NCBI RefSeq assembly: GCF_003319185.1
Contig: NZ_QOHJ01000004.1
Coordinates: 310,001-374,000, forward strand
Origin: Blastococcus sp. TF02A-30
GTDB taxonomy: Bacteria > Actinomycetota > Actinomycetes > Mycobacteriales > Geodermatophilaceae
Reading direction: 5' to 3'
DNA length: 64,000 nucleotides
Shown here piece after piece: positions 1 to 7,355 of the stretch. A program made the position numbers and the translations under genes. Each line of letters opens with the position of its first letter. Position 1 is the stretch's first letter. Below the pieces are notes generated by a model. The model did not search any database. It was not told the DNA's origin and saw only the letters and a program-made list of their open reading frames with translations.

Positions 1-197
1 ATGGAGCGCAGGCACTGGAGCGGCGCCGTCGGGTCCGGCGGCAGCACGCCGGAGGCGGCGCTGTAGGAGTCGCCCATCGCGACGTACCGGAGCGGGCCCT
101 GCCCCGGGTGCTGCCCTCGTGGCCCCGCCTGCGCGGACGGGGCCACGAGGACCAGCGCGGTGAGGACGGCGAGCAGGCTGACGACGAGACGGCGCAC
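1..197 (-). CDS. Secreted SGNH/GDSL-family hydrolase, N-terminal part only
   Basis: The gene runs off the left edge, so only the first 65 codons are visible. Translation from GTG at 197 gives a basic start (MRRLVVSLLAV), a hydrophobic stretch and an Ala-x-Ala signal-peptidase site near residues 22-24. The motif AMGDSYSAASG follows near residues 40-50. GDSYS(A/S)G is the nucleophile block (block I) of SGNH/GDSL lipases and esterases, with the Ser after Asp as nucleophile. An AGGAG ribosome-binding site lies just upstream of the GTG. An exported esterase or lipase is likely; the substrate cannot be told and the Asp/His part of the active site is outside the window. Confidence 0.8.
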   Translation of the reverse strand, partial: MRRLVVSLLAVLTALVLVAPSAQAGPRGQHPGQGPLRYVAMGDSYSAASGVLPPDPTAPLQCLRS

Positions 198-289
198 GGG
201 GCTCTCCTACGGCCGGGGACCTGTGGCAGGCACAACGGCCGGGAGAGCTGCGGGTTACGCGTCGTCACGGACATCGCGGTCCGCGGCGG

Positions 290-874
290 TCAGTCCTCGG
301 GCGTCGCCTCGTCGGAGTGCTGGCCGCCCCGGTGCCCCGGGCCCCAGCCGCCGCCCGGCCCGCGTCCGGGGAACTCCTGGTCCACCCGGTCGGACACCCG
401 CTCCTCGACGTCGGCCAGCAGCTCGTCGGCCTCCTCCTGGGTCAGCCGGCCCTCCTCCACGGCCTCGGCGATGCGTTCCCGCTGGGCCTGCACGAGCGCC
501 GCGACCAGGTCCTCCACCGCCACGCCCTGGTCCTCGGCCACCTGCGCGAGCGTCGCGCCGTCCTCCTGGAGGGCGGTTCGCAGCTCGTCCTCGGTCATCC
601 CGAGCGCGTCGGCCGCGGCGCTCAGCCCCGGTCCGGGCCCCCAGCCGGGGCGGCCGCCGTGCCCGGCCACGCCTGCCTCGTCGAGGGTCTCGGCGACCGC
701 ATCGGCCTGGTCGCCGGTGAGCGTGCCGTCGTCGACCAGGCCGGTCAGGGCCTCCCTGATCCGCTCGATCCCGGACGTGCCGGTCCCGTCGTCGGCCAGG
801 GCGGGGACCGCCACGGCCAGTCCGGACACCGTCAGGACGCCGGCGGTCACGCCGACGATCAGCTTCTTGCGCAC
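290..874 (-). CDS. Secreted helical repeat protein of unknown function
   Basis: The 194-residue product starts at a GTG with AGGAG about 7 nt upstream; an in-frame start 24 nt earlier lacks such a site. A typical signal peptide (MRKK followed by a hydrophobic stretch ending AVPALA) covers about residues 1-28. The mature part has three similar helical units with an L-T/D-x-x-Q/E-A-D pattern (LTGDQADAV, LTQEEADEL), and the tail is Gly/Pro/His-rich. Small exported proteins with such units are common in actinomycetes, but I know no established role. It follows the divergent gap before the unknown gene at 1047. Confidence 0.75.
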   Translation of the reverse strand: MRKKLIVGVTAGVLTVSGLAVAVPALADDGTGTSGIERIREALTGLVDDGTLTGDQADAVAETLDEAGVAGHGGRPGWGPGPGLSAAADALGMTEDELRTALQEDGATLAQVAEDQGVAVEDLVAALVQAQRERIAEAVEEGRLTQEEADELLADVEERVSDRVDQEFPGRGPGGGWGPGHRGGQHSDEATPED

Positions 875-1046
875 GGGAGCTCCTCTCCTGGTCGGCACGC
901 CCGACCCTCGCGGTCAGCGTCGCGGCCGTTCCTGTGGTGGGCCTGGCAGCGAGCCCGGGCGGAGCTGTGCATCCGCGGTGGGGACTCACAGCCGATCCCC
1001 AGGGAGCAGCCAGCCGGCTCGGAGGCGCGGTCGGCAGCGTGGCCGC

Positions 1047-1508
1047 ATGGCGGACGCGAACTGGCTCTTCGACCCGGCGACGACGCACGACCTGGTGCTG
1101 GCCCACCGGCCCGAGCGCAGCGCACCGGTGGAGGCGGTGGTCTCCGACGTCGTCTGGGGCGAGGTGGTCCGGCTGCTGCGCTGGGCCTCGGCCGGCACCG
1201 GCGGCGCCCCCGAGCTGGAGGCCGGCGCGTGGTGGCGGCTGGCCGCCTCGTGCGCGGACCTGCTGCGCCGCCTCCCCGGGCTGAGCGCGGAGATCGCCCA
1301 GCCGTGGACGATGGAGCCGCCCGCCGCCGTGCCGGCCGGCCTGCCGCCCGCCGCCCGGGTCGCCCTGCTCACCGACCGGCTGGCCGCGCTGCTGCTGTCC
1401 GGCCGGCCGGTGCCGCTGCGCGCGCTGGCCACCGAGGTCGACGCGCTCGGGGAGGCCGCGATCCAGGCGCTGGCCGACCGTGCGCTGCACCCCGGGGGCG
1501 CCCCGTGA
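1047..1508 (+). CDS. Conserved-looking hypothetical protein, 153 aa
   Basis: This is a soluble, mostly helical, Trp- and Leu-rich protein with no signal peptide, membrane segment or motif that I recognise. The ATG at 1047 lies 6 nt after the hexamer CAGCGT (1035-1040), the spacing expected for a leaderless transcript, and this decided the start; the frame stays open for 313 codons further upstream. Its TGA overlaps the GTG of the VanZ-like gene at 1505, so the two are probably translated together. The function is unknown. Confidence 0.6.
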   Translation: MADANWLFDPATTHDLVLAHRPERSAPVEAVVSDVVWGEVVRLLRWASAGTGGAPELEAGAWWRLAASCADLLRRLPGLSAEIAQPWTMEPPAAVPAGLPPAARVALLTDRLAALLLSGRPVPLRALATEVDALGEAAIQALADRALHPGGAP

Positions 1509-1936
1509 GCGCCCCTCGGCCCGCGCTCGGCCTGCTCCTCGCCGCCGCGCTCGCCGTCGTCGCGCGGCTGACCCTGACGCCCAGCGGCACCGGGTACGCC
1601 GTGGCCTCACCGGTCCAAGAGCTGCACTGGTACGCCGACGGCCTGTCGTCCCCGGCGACGGTGGTGCAGCTCCTGGGCAACCTGCTGCTGCTGGCCGTCC
1701 CCGCCTTCGCCGCGGTGCGCCTCTGGCCCCGGCTGGGCCGCCCGGTCCCGCTGGTGGCCGTCGCGCTGGCCGCCGGCGTCGCCATCGAGCTGGCCCAGTA
1801 CGTCCTCCCCCTCGGGCGCGTCGTCTCCCCGCTGGACGCGCTGCTCAACGCGGCCGGCGCGGTGGCGGCGGGCGCGCTGGCGGCTCAGCGCAGGCGGACC
1901 GGACCGGCGTCGATCCGGGTGCGGAACAGGACGTAG
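1505..1936 (+). CDS. VanZ-like membrane protein
   Basis: The 143-residue protein has four hydrophobic segments (about residues 5-20, 45-65, 75-95 and 105-125). Between them lie features typical of the VanZ-like family: a short LTPSGTG loop after the first helix, a GNLLLLAVP segment, and the ELAQYVLPLGRVVSPLDALLNAAGA-type end, of which E-x-x-Q and D-x-x-x-N are the recognisable family residues. VanZ proteins give low-level teicoplanin resistance in enterococci; most actinobacterial relatives are uncharacterised. The start overlaps the previous stop (GTGA). The last 52 bp overlap, tail to tail, the end of the beta-propeller gene on the other strand. Confidence 0.8.
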   Translation: MSAPRPALGLLLAAALAVVARLTLTPSGTGYAVASPVQELHWYADGLSSPATVVQLLGNLLLLAVPAFAAVRLWPRLGRPVPLVAVALAAGVAIELAQYVLPLGRVVSPLDALLNAAGAVAAGALAAQRRRTGPASIRVRNRT

Positions 1937-2994
1937 GGCTTGCGCCGCTGGTCCTCACCGCCGCGGTACGTGGCCTGCCGGTACAGCTGGTTGGCGGTCA
2001 CGTAGAGGAACCCGTCGACAGCGACGGACATCGTGTCGGGCCACAGCAGGCGGGGGTCGTGGACGACGGTCTCCCAGCTGCCGTCGGGCAGCCGGCGGTG
2101 GATGGCGTCGTGCTCGCCGTCGGTGACGTAGAGCCGTCCCTGGTCGTCGGTCTCCAGCCCGTCGCTGACGCAGCCCTTGTCGCCCTCGTCCCGGACGGTG
2201 GCCGCGACGGCGTCGTCGTCCTGGTCGCGGTCGACCAGGGCGTCCACCGAGACGCTGTACCAGCGGCGTCCGGCCAGCGGGCAGTAGTACAGCCGGTCGC
2301 CGTCGGCGGCGATCGCGATGCCGTCGGCGCCCATGGTCACCGGCGAGGTCTCCCCGTCGGGTGACCGCTCCAGGAACTCGACGCCCTCGACGACCATCCG
2401 CAGGTCCGGCGGGGTGGTCGCCTTGGTGCTCGGGTGCTCGTGCAGCCGCCGCCACGACTCGCCGGTCGCCAGGTCCACGACGATGATCCCGTTCGGGCCC
2501 TGGTCGGACGAGTCGGTGATGAAGGCCGTGCCCGCCTCCCCGCGGCGCAGGTCGAAGCGCACGTCGTTGAGGTAGGTCGTCGGCAGCGCCACGTCGGTCG
2601 GGAACAGGATGGTCTGCACGACCTGGTCGGTGGTCAGGTCGACGCGGACCAGCTTCGGGCCGCCGTGCTCCGTCGGCTGGAACATCGGGCTGCCGGTGTC
2701 GAGCACCCACAGCCGGTCGGCCGGGTCGACGACCACGCTCTGCACCGAGACGAAGCGCTCCGGGTCGGCGTCGGACCGGTTGTCGTTGAGCTCCTGGGAC
2801 GGGAACGCGACCTCCCGCCCGTCGCGGAGCTCGCCCACCGTGAAGCCGACGTCGTCGCCCCACTTGGGATAGCAGACGAACACCCGCCCGGCGTGCGACA
2901 CGGTGACGCCGGTGGGCATGGCACCGGTGAACTGGTGGACGACCTCCAGCCCCCCGATCGTCTCCTCGACCGCCAGCCGCATCGCCGCGGTCAC
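1885..2994 (-). CDS. Yellow / major-royal-jelly-type beta-propeller protein
   Basis: The 369-residue soluble protein has repeated beta-propeller blades with the pattern of the Yellow/MRJP and SMP-30-like families: YPKWGDDVGFTVGEL, LWVLDTG near residue 100, YLNDVRFD near 150, AFITDSS, and a closing MSVAVDGFLYVTANQL. LWVLDTG and YLNDVRFD are the blocks I associate with the Yellow family (insect royal-jelly proteins; bacterial members occur but are mostly uncharacterised). No signal peptide is seen. Its GTG start overlaps the TGA of the hemerythrin-esterase gene (GTGA), so translation is probably coupled. A lactonase-like or ligand-binding role is possible, but the substrate is unknown. Confidence 0.8.
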   Translation of the reverse strand: MTAAMRLAVEETIGGLEVVHQFTGAMPTGVTVSHAGRVFVCYPKWGDDVGFTVGELRDGREVAFPSQELNDNRSDADPERFVSVQSVVVDPADRLWVLDTGSPMFQPTEHGGPKLVRVDLTTDQVVQTILFPTDVALPTTYLNDVRFDLRRGEAGTAFITDSSDQGPNGIIVVDLATGESWRRLHEHPSTKATTPPDLRMVVEGVEFLERSPDGETSPVTMGADGIAIAADGDRLYYCPLAGRRWYSVSVDALVDRDQDDDAVAATVRDEGDKGCVSDGLETDDQGRLYVTDGEHDAIHRRLPDGSWETVVHDPRLLWPDTMSVAVDGFLYVTANQLYRQATYRGGEDQRRKPYVLFRTRIDAGPVRLR

Positions 2995-4586
2995 CGGGAC
3001 GTCCCACCGATCGGTGCCGCACCCGCGGTCGACCGGGCGGCGCCGAACGCGCGGGTGAAGTGCGTGGCAGCCTCCTGCTGGGCCTGCTCCGCCTCGTCCA
3101 GCACGGCCGCGGCGCCGAAGAACTCGTGCATGACGCCGGCGTAGTGGCGGTGCGTGGTGGGAACCCCGGCGGCCTCGAGGTCGCGGGCGAACTGCTGCCC
3201 CTGGCTGCGCAGCGGGTCGCGCTCGGCGGTGATGACCAGGGTGGGGGGCATGACCGCGAGCTGGTCGCGGGACCAGCCCAGGAGGTTCACGCGGGGGTCC
3301 TGCGCGCCGTCCGGAACGCCCTGGAAGGCGTGCATGGCCATCCAGCTGAGCAGGGCACGGTTGGCCGGCCGTGCGTCGGCGGCGTCCTCCATCGACTCCC
3401 CGAACTGCTCGCCGGTGGTCAGCGGGTACACGCACACGGCGGCGGCGGGCAGCTGCTCGCCGGCCTGCGCCAGCTGCAGCACGGTGGCGGCGGTCATCGT
3501 GCCGCCGACGGACTCGCCGCCGATGCCGATGCGCGTCGGGTCGCCGCCGAAGGAGGCGGCGTGCTGCTGCACCCACCGGTAGGCGGCCAGCACGTCGTCG
3601 TGCGAGGCCGGGAACACCGCCTCGGGGGCTCGCCGGTACTCGGGGCTGACGACGATCGCACCGGTCTTGTTGGTGAGGCCGCGGCACGAGGCGTCGTAGG
3701 TGTCGATGTCGAACAGCACCCAGCCGCCGCCGTGGATCCACGTGATCACCGGCAGCGGCTCCGCACCGGCGCCGGCCGGCGTGTAGACGCGCATGCGCAT
3801 CTGCCCGCCGGCGGCATCGGGGATCACGAGGTCCTCGACCGAGCCGACCGCCTCCGGCCCCTCGATGCCCTGGTCGGCCATGACCTTCTTCACCGCGTCG
3901 TCCGGGCCGGGCTGCTTGCGCGCCTGGTCCGGCTCCAGGATCTCGAAGGGCAGTGGGCCCAGCGAGGAGTGCGCGTCGACGATGGCCTGGGCCTGGGGCG
4001 TCAGCAGGCCGGAGGGGTCGGTGGCCATCTCCTTCTGCTTGCCCGAGAGCAGGTCGCGCACGTGGTCCAGCGGCTTGGCGAGCATCCCGGCGATCCGCTC
4101 GGCGATGCCCTCGTCGGGGGCGTGCGGGTGCGGCCGGGTGGGCGCCATGCGCTTGGCGGCGAGGAACTGCTCGCCGAGCCGCGCCATCCGCTCTGCACCG
4201 GCCTTCTGCCGGAACTGCGGCAGCTCGTCGGTCTCCTCGTCGTCCACGTGGTGGCGGGTGACGGCGATGAGCTTGGACAGCGCGTCCTCGAACTCCGGCT
4301 GGCCGGGTTCCGTGCGGCCCAGGGTGACGAGGAGCTCCTTGATCTGCTGGTGCTCGTGCTCGGCGTCGTCGTGCTCGTCGGTCATGCCGATCTCGGGCCA
4401 GATCGGGTAGAGCACGGTCTCCTCGGCGAAGGCGTGCAGCGCGAGCTGGAAGGAGATCTGGTCCACCAGCACCCGCCGGTTGCCGCGGGCGGCCTCCAGG
4501 TACTGGAACTGGCGCTCCACGGCCGCGTGGTCGTCGGCGATCAGGTGGTCGACGTCGCCGGGCAGGGTCGGGTAGTCCAGGGCCAC
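2991..4586 (-). CDS. Hemerythrin-like domain fused to an HSL-type alpha/beta hydrolase
   Basis: Two domains are readable in this 531-residue protein. Residues 1-150 look like a hemerythrin HHE four-helix domain, with His/Glu ligands in DDHAAVE, ALHAFAEE, AEHEHQQ and TRHHVDDEE. Residues about 190-515 form an alpha/beta hydrolase of the hormone-sensitive-lipase/acetyl-esterase type: oxyanion motif HGGGW near 286, nucleophile GESVGG (Ser359), Asp457 in ERDPL and His487 in GVMHEFF. The GTG at 4586 is preferred because AGGAG sits 5 nt upstream, whereas for the GTG at 4592 it would abut the start codon. The gene is coupled to the Yellow-type gene downstream. I infer an iron/oxygen-sensing or peroxide-linked esterase. 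Confidence 0.85.
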   Translation of the reverse strand: MALDYPTLPGDVDHLIADDHAAVERQFQYLEAARGNRRVLVDQISFQLALHAFAEETVLYPIWPEIGMTDEHDDAEHEHQQIKELLVTLGRTEPGQPEFEDALSKLIAVTRHHVDDEETDELPQFRQKAGAERMARLGEQFLAAKRMAPTRPHPHAPDEGIAERIAGMLAKPLDHVRDLLSGKQKEMATDPSGLLTPQAQAIVDAHSSLGPLPFEILEPDQARKQPGPDDAVKKVMADQGIEGPEAVGSVEDLVIPDAAGGQMRMRVYTPAGAGAEPLPVITWIHGGGWVLFDIDTYDASCRGLTNKTGAIVVSPEYRRAPEAVFPASHDDVLAAYRWVQQHAASFGGDPTRIGIGGESVGGTMTAATVLQLAQAGEQLPAAAVCVYPLTTGEQFGESMEDAADARPANRALLSWMAMHAFQGVPDGAQDPRVNLLGWSRDQLAVMPPTLVITAERDPLRSQGQQFARDLEAAGVPTTHRHYAGVMHEFFGAAAVLDEAEQAQQEAATHFTRAFGAARSTAGAAPIGGTSR

Positions 4587-4692
4587 GCGCACTCCTCGGA
4601 TCGGATTCGGGATCGGGCAAGGACCGCCTGCTCTCGACGATCGGCTGCCCGCGACCTACCCGCCGACCTCCCCGGTACACCCCCGGATCGAT

Positions 4693-4716
4693 GCGTGTGC
4701 CAACCGGTCGGGGGTA
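4693..4716 (+). promoter_or_regulatory. Candidate stress-sigma (SigB/SigF-type) promoter for the formaldehyde dehydrogenase
   Basis: The sequence reads GCGT, 15 nt, GGGTA (4712-4716). This fits the GNNT-N14-16-GGGTA pattern known for SigB-type promoters in streptomycetes and the related SigF pattern in mycobacteria. It ends 33 nt before the ATG at 4750. A near copy (same 15-nt spacing, GGGTAGGG) precedes the next dehydrogenase. Confidence 0.45.
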
Positions 4717-4749
4717 GGGCGGGGACCCCGACCTCCCAGGAGGAAGCAG

Positions 4750-5892
4750 ATGAAGGCCGTCGTCTACCGAGGCCCGAAGGACGTCGCGATCCAGGACGTG
4801 CCCGACCCGACCATCCAGTCCCCCACCGACGCCGTCATCCGCATCACGACGACGAACATCTGCGGGTCGGACCTGCACATGTACGAGGGCCGCACCGGCG
4901 TCGAGGAGGGCAAGGTCCTCGGCCACGAGAACATGGGGATCGTCGAGGCGGTGGGCCCCGGCGTCGACCGCATCCAGGTGGGCGACCGGGTCTCCGTCCC
5001 GTTCAACGTCGCCTGCGGCACCTGCCGCAACTGCACCCAGGGCTGGACGTCGTTCTGCCTGCGCGCCAACCCGACCGAGGGGATGGACGGCGCGGCCTAC
5101 GGCTACGCGAACATGGGTCCGTACGACGGCGGTCAGGCCGAGTACCTGCGGGTGCCGTGGGCGGACTTCAACCTGCTGCGACTGCCGCCGGGCACCGAGC
5201 ACGAGAACGACTTCACGATGCTGTCGGACATCTTCCCCACCGGCTGGCACGGCGTGGAGCTCTCCGGGCAGCAGCCCGGCGACCGGGTGGCCGTCTTCGG
5301 CGCAGGTCCGGTCGGGCTGATGGCGGCGCACAGCGCGCTGCTCCGCGGCGCTTCGGAGGTCTTCGTCGTCGACAAGGAGCCCGACCGGCTCCGGCTGGCC
5401 GGGAGCATCGGCGCCACCCCGGTCGACTTCTCCCAGGGCGACCCGGTCGAGCAGCTGATGGACGCCACCGGCGGGCGCGGGGTCGACCGCGGCGTCGAGG
5501 CGGTCGGCTACCAGGCCCACGACCCGTCCGGGCAGGAGCATCCCGAGCTGGTGCTCGACAACCTGGTCCAGGTCGTGCGCTCGACCGGCGGGATCGGCGT
5601 CGTCGGCGTGTACATGCCCCAGGACCCCGGCGCAGCCACCGACCTCGCCAAGGAAGGGCGCATCCCCTTCCAGTACGGCCAGTTCTTCACCAAGGGCCAG
5701 TCCATGGGAACCGGCCAGTGCCCGGTCAAGCGGTACAACCGGCAGCTGCGCGACCTGATCGTCACGGGCCGTGCCACGCCGTCGTTCATCGTCTCCCACG
5801 AACTCGGCCTCGAGCAGGCCGTCGAGGGCTACGACCGGTTCGACCGGCGCGAGGACGGCTGGACCAAGGTCCTCCTGCACCCGGCCGCCTGA
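4750..5892 (+). CDS. Zinc-dependent dehydrogenase, glutathione-independent formaldehyde dehydrogenase type
   Basis: The 380-residue medium-chain dehydrogenase has catalytic zinc ligands in NICGSDLH and GHEN, the structural-zinc cysteines in CGTCRNCTQGWTSFC, and an NAD-binding GAGPVGLMA near residue 180. The MLSDIFPTGWHG block and the TGQCPVKRYNRQL region are typical of the glutathione-independent formaldehyde dehydrogenase/dismutase family (Pseudomonas putida FdhA type), which oxidises formaldehyde with NAD. AGGAGG stands 7 nt before the ATG. A similar dehydrogenase follows at 6075. The stress-type promoter upstream suggests induction with general stress. Specificity for other small aldehydes or alcohols cannot be excluded. 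Confidence 0.85.
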   Translation: MKAVVYRGPKDVAIQDVPDPTIQSPTDAVIRITTTNICGSDLHMYEGRTGVEEGKVLGHENMGIVEAVGPGVDRIQVGDRVSVPFNVACGTCRNCTQGWTSFCLRANPTEGMDGAAYGYANMGPYDGGQAEYLRVPWADFNLLRLPPGTEHENDFTMLSDIFPTGWHGVELSGQQPGDRVAVFGAGPVGLMAAHSALLRGASEVFVVDKEPDRLRLAGSIGATPVDFSQGDPVEQLMDATGGRGVDRGVEAVGYQAHDPSGQEHPELVLDNLVQVVRSTGGIGVVGVYMPQDPGAATDLAKEGRIPFQYGQFFTKGQSMGTGQCPVKRYNRQLRDLIVTGRATPSFIVSHELGLEQAVEGYDRFDRREDGWTKVLLHPAA

Positions 5893-5922
5893 TCCCCGGC
5901 CGCCTGACCCCGGCCGCCCGAT

Positions 5923-5938
5923 CCCCGGCCTGCCGGGG
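5923..5938 (+). terminator. GC hairpin after the first dehydrogenase
   Basis: CCCCGGC and GCCGGGG pair around a 2-nt loop, inside a run of imperfect GATCCCCGGCCGCC-like repeats that begins at the stop codon (about 5890-5945). There is no T tract, as is usual for hairpins in such genomes. It may attenuate read-through to the second dehydrogenase. Confidence 0.4.
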
Positions 5939-5982
5939 CGGCCGGTGGCGCCGGCCCCCGACGCAGCCGGTCCACGGCGGAC

Positions 5983-6006
5983 GGGTGGCCGGTGCCGCAG
6001 GGGGTA
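5983..6006 (+). promoter_or_regulatory. Candidate stress-sigma promoter for the second dehydrogenase
   Basis: GGGT (5983-5986), 15 nt, GGGTA (6002-6006), with the same GGGGTAGGG core as at 4711. It lies about 70 nt before the GTG at 6075. Confidence 0.4.
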
Positions 6007-6074
6007 GGGCCCGCTGGGCGGGTGTCCGCGATCGGACCAGCTCGACCGAACCTGCCGAGACCTCTGGAGGACAC

Positions 6075-7286
6075 GTGAAGGCAGTGGTGTGGCACGGCGT
6101 CGGGGACATCCGGCTCGACGACGTCCCCGACCCGACCATCCAGGACCCGACCGACGCGATCGTCGAGATCACCGCGAGCGCGATCTGCGGCACCGACCTG
6201 CACTTCGTGCGCGGCACGATGAGCGGGATGGTCGAGGGCACGATCCTCGGGCACGAGGCGGTCGGCGTCGTCCGCGAGGTCGGCTCCGGCGTGCGCAACC
6301 TGCGCCCGGGCGACCGGGTGGTCATCCCCTCCACGATCGGCTGCGGTATGTGCTCGTACTGCCGGGCCGGCTACTACGCCCAGTGCGACAACGCCAACCC
6401 CAACGGGCCGGCAGCAGGTACCTGCTTCTTCGGCGGTCCGCAGACCACCGGGCCCGTCGACGGCCTGCAGGCCCAGTACGCCCGCATCCCGTACGCCAAC
6501 GTGGGACCGGTGTGGCTGCCGGACGAGATCGGCGACGACGCGGCGATCATGCTGTCCGACATCTACCCGACCGCCTGGTTCGGCGCCCGGCTGGCCGAGG
6601 TCGGCCAGGGCGACACCGTGCTCGTCCTCGACGCCGGCCCGGTCGGCCAGTTCGCCGTCACCAGCGCCTTCCAGCAGGGCGCCGGACGCGTGCTCGTCGT
6701 CGACGGCATCGGCTCGCGGCTGGACCAGGCCCGTGCCCGAGGTGCCGAGGCGATCGACTTCAACGCCGAGGACCCGGTGGCCGTGGTCAAGGAGCTGACC
6801 GGGGGCATCGGGGTCGACCGGGTGATCGACGCCGTCGGCGTGGACGCGCAGCGGCCGAAGAGCGGGCCGGCGGCCGAGGCGGCCGAGCAGCAGGCAGGCC
6901 AGTTCGAGCAGGAGCGGTCGCGGGTGGCGCCCGCGCAGAACCCGCAGGGCGGCACCTGGGTGCCCGGCGACGCACCCAGCCAGTCGCTGCAGTGGGCGGT
7001 CGAGGCCGTGGCCAAGGCCGGCAGCATCGGCATCATCGGGGTCTACCCGCCGGAGATGACGAGCTTCCCGACCGGTGCGGCCATGAACAAGAACCTGACG
7101 GTGAAGATGGGCAACTGCAACCACCGCCGGTACCTCCCGCACCTGCTCGACCTGGTGCGCACGGGCGCCATCGACCCCTCGACGGTGCTGACCCAGGTCG
7201 ATGACATGCCCTCGGTGCTCGACGCGTACGAGACCTTCGACCAGCGGCAGACCGGCTGGACGAAGGTGGTGCTGGACCCGTCCTGA
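6075..7286 (+). CDS. Zinc-dependent alcohol dehydrogenase, formaldehyde-dehydrogenase-like
   Basis: The 403-residue protein is a paralogue of the gene at 4750 (both begin KAVV..G followed by VPDPTIQ-PTDA). It carries AICGTDLHF and GHEA zinc-site motifs, structural cysteines CGMCSYCRAGYYAQC, and DAGPVGQFAVT where the usual GxGxxG nucleotide motif has Asp as first residue. An insertion of about 45 charged residues near 255-300 (EAAEQQAGQFEQERSR region) is shared with longer members of this family and absent from the first paralogue. The GTG start has GGAGG 6 nt upstream. It probably oxidises an alcohol or aldehyde with NAD; the substrate is not known. Confidence 0.85.
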   Translation: MKAVVWHGVGDIRLDDVPDPTIQDPTDAIVEITASAICGTDLHFVRGTMSGMVEGTILGHEAVGVVREVGSGVRNLRPGDRVVIPSTIGCGMCSYCRAGYYAQCDNANPNGPAAGTCFFGGPQTTGPVDGLQAQYARIPYANVGPVWLPDEIGDDAAIMLSDIYPTAWFGARLAEVGQGDTVLVLDAGPVGQFAVTSAFQQGAGRVLVVDGIGSRLDQARARGAEAIDFNAEDPVAVVKELTGGIGVDRVIDAVGVDAQRPKSGPAAEAAEQQAGQFEQERSRVAPAQNPQGGTWVPGDAPSQSLQWAVEAVAKAGSIGIIGVYPPEMTSFPTGAAMNKNLTVKMGNCNHRRYLPHLLDLVRTGAIDPSTVLTQVDDMPSVLDAYETFDQRQTGWTKVVLDPS

Positions 7287-7299
7287 CCTCACCGGCGCG

Positions 7300-7331
7300 C
7301 CGGGCACCACGACGACGTCGTGCGTGCCCGG
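7300..7331. terminator. Hairpin between convergent dehydrogenase and kinase genes
   Basis: CCGGGCAC and GTGCCCGG form an 8-bp outer stem and ACGAC/GTCGT an inner stem. The hairpin lies 14 bp after the dehydrogenase stop and 25 bp from the kinase stop, so it can serve both strands. Confidence 0.55.
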
Positions 7332-7355
7332 GAGCCGGGCGGTGGCACCCCGGCG

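Noticed and set aside
1885-5880. A 1331-codon open frame on the minus strand
   Set aside because: Its C-terminal 369 residues are the Yellow-type protein. The remainder is a shifted shadow of the hemerythrin-esterase and antisense of the dehydrogenase.
3060-7286. A 1408-codon open frame on the plus strand
   Set aside because: Only the last 403 codons (from 6075) make sense as a protein. The upstream part is the antisense of the hemerythrin-esterase gene and a shifted frame of the first dehydrogenase, kept open by the high G+C content.
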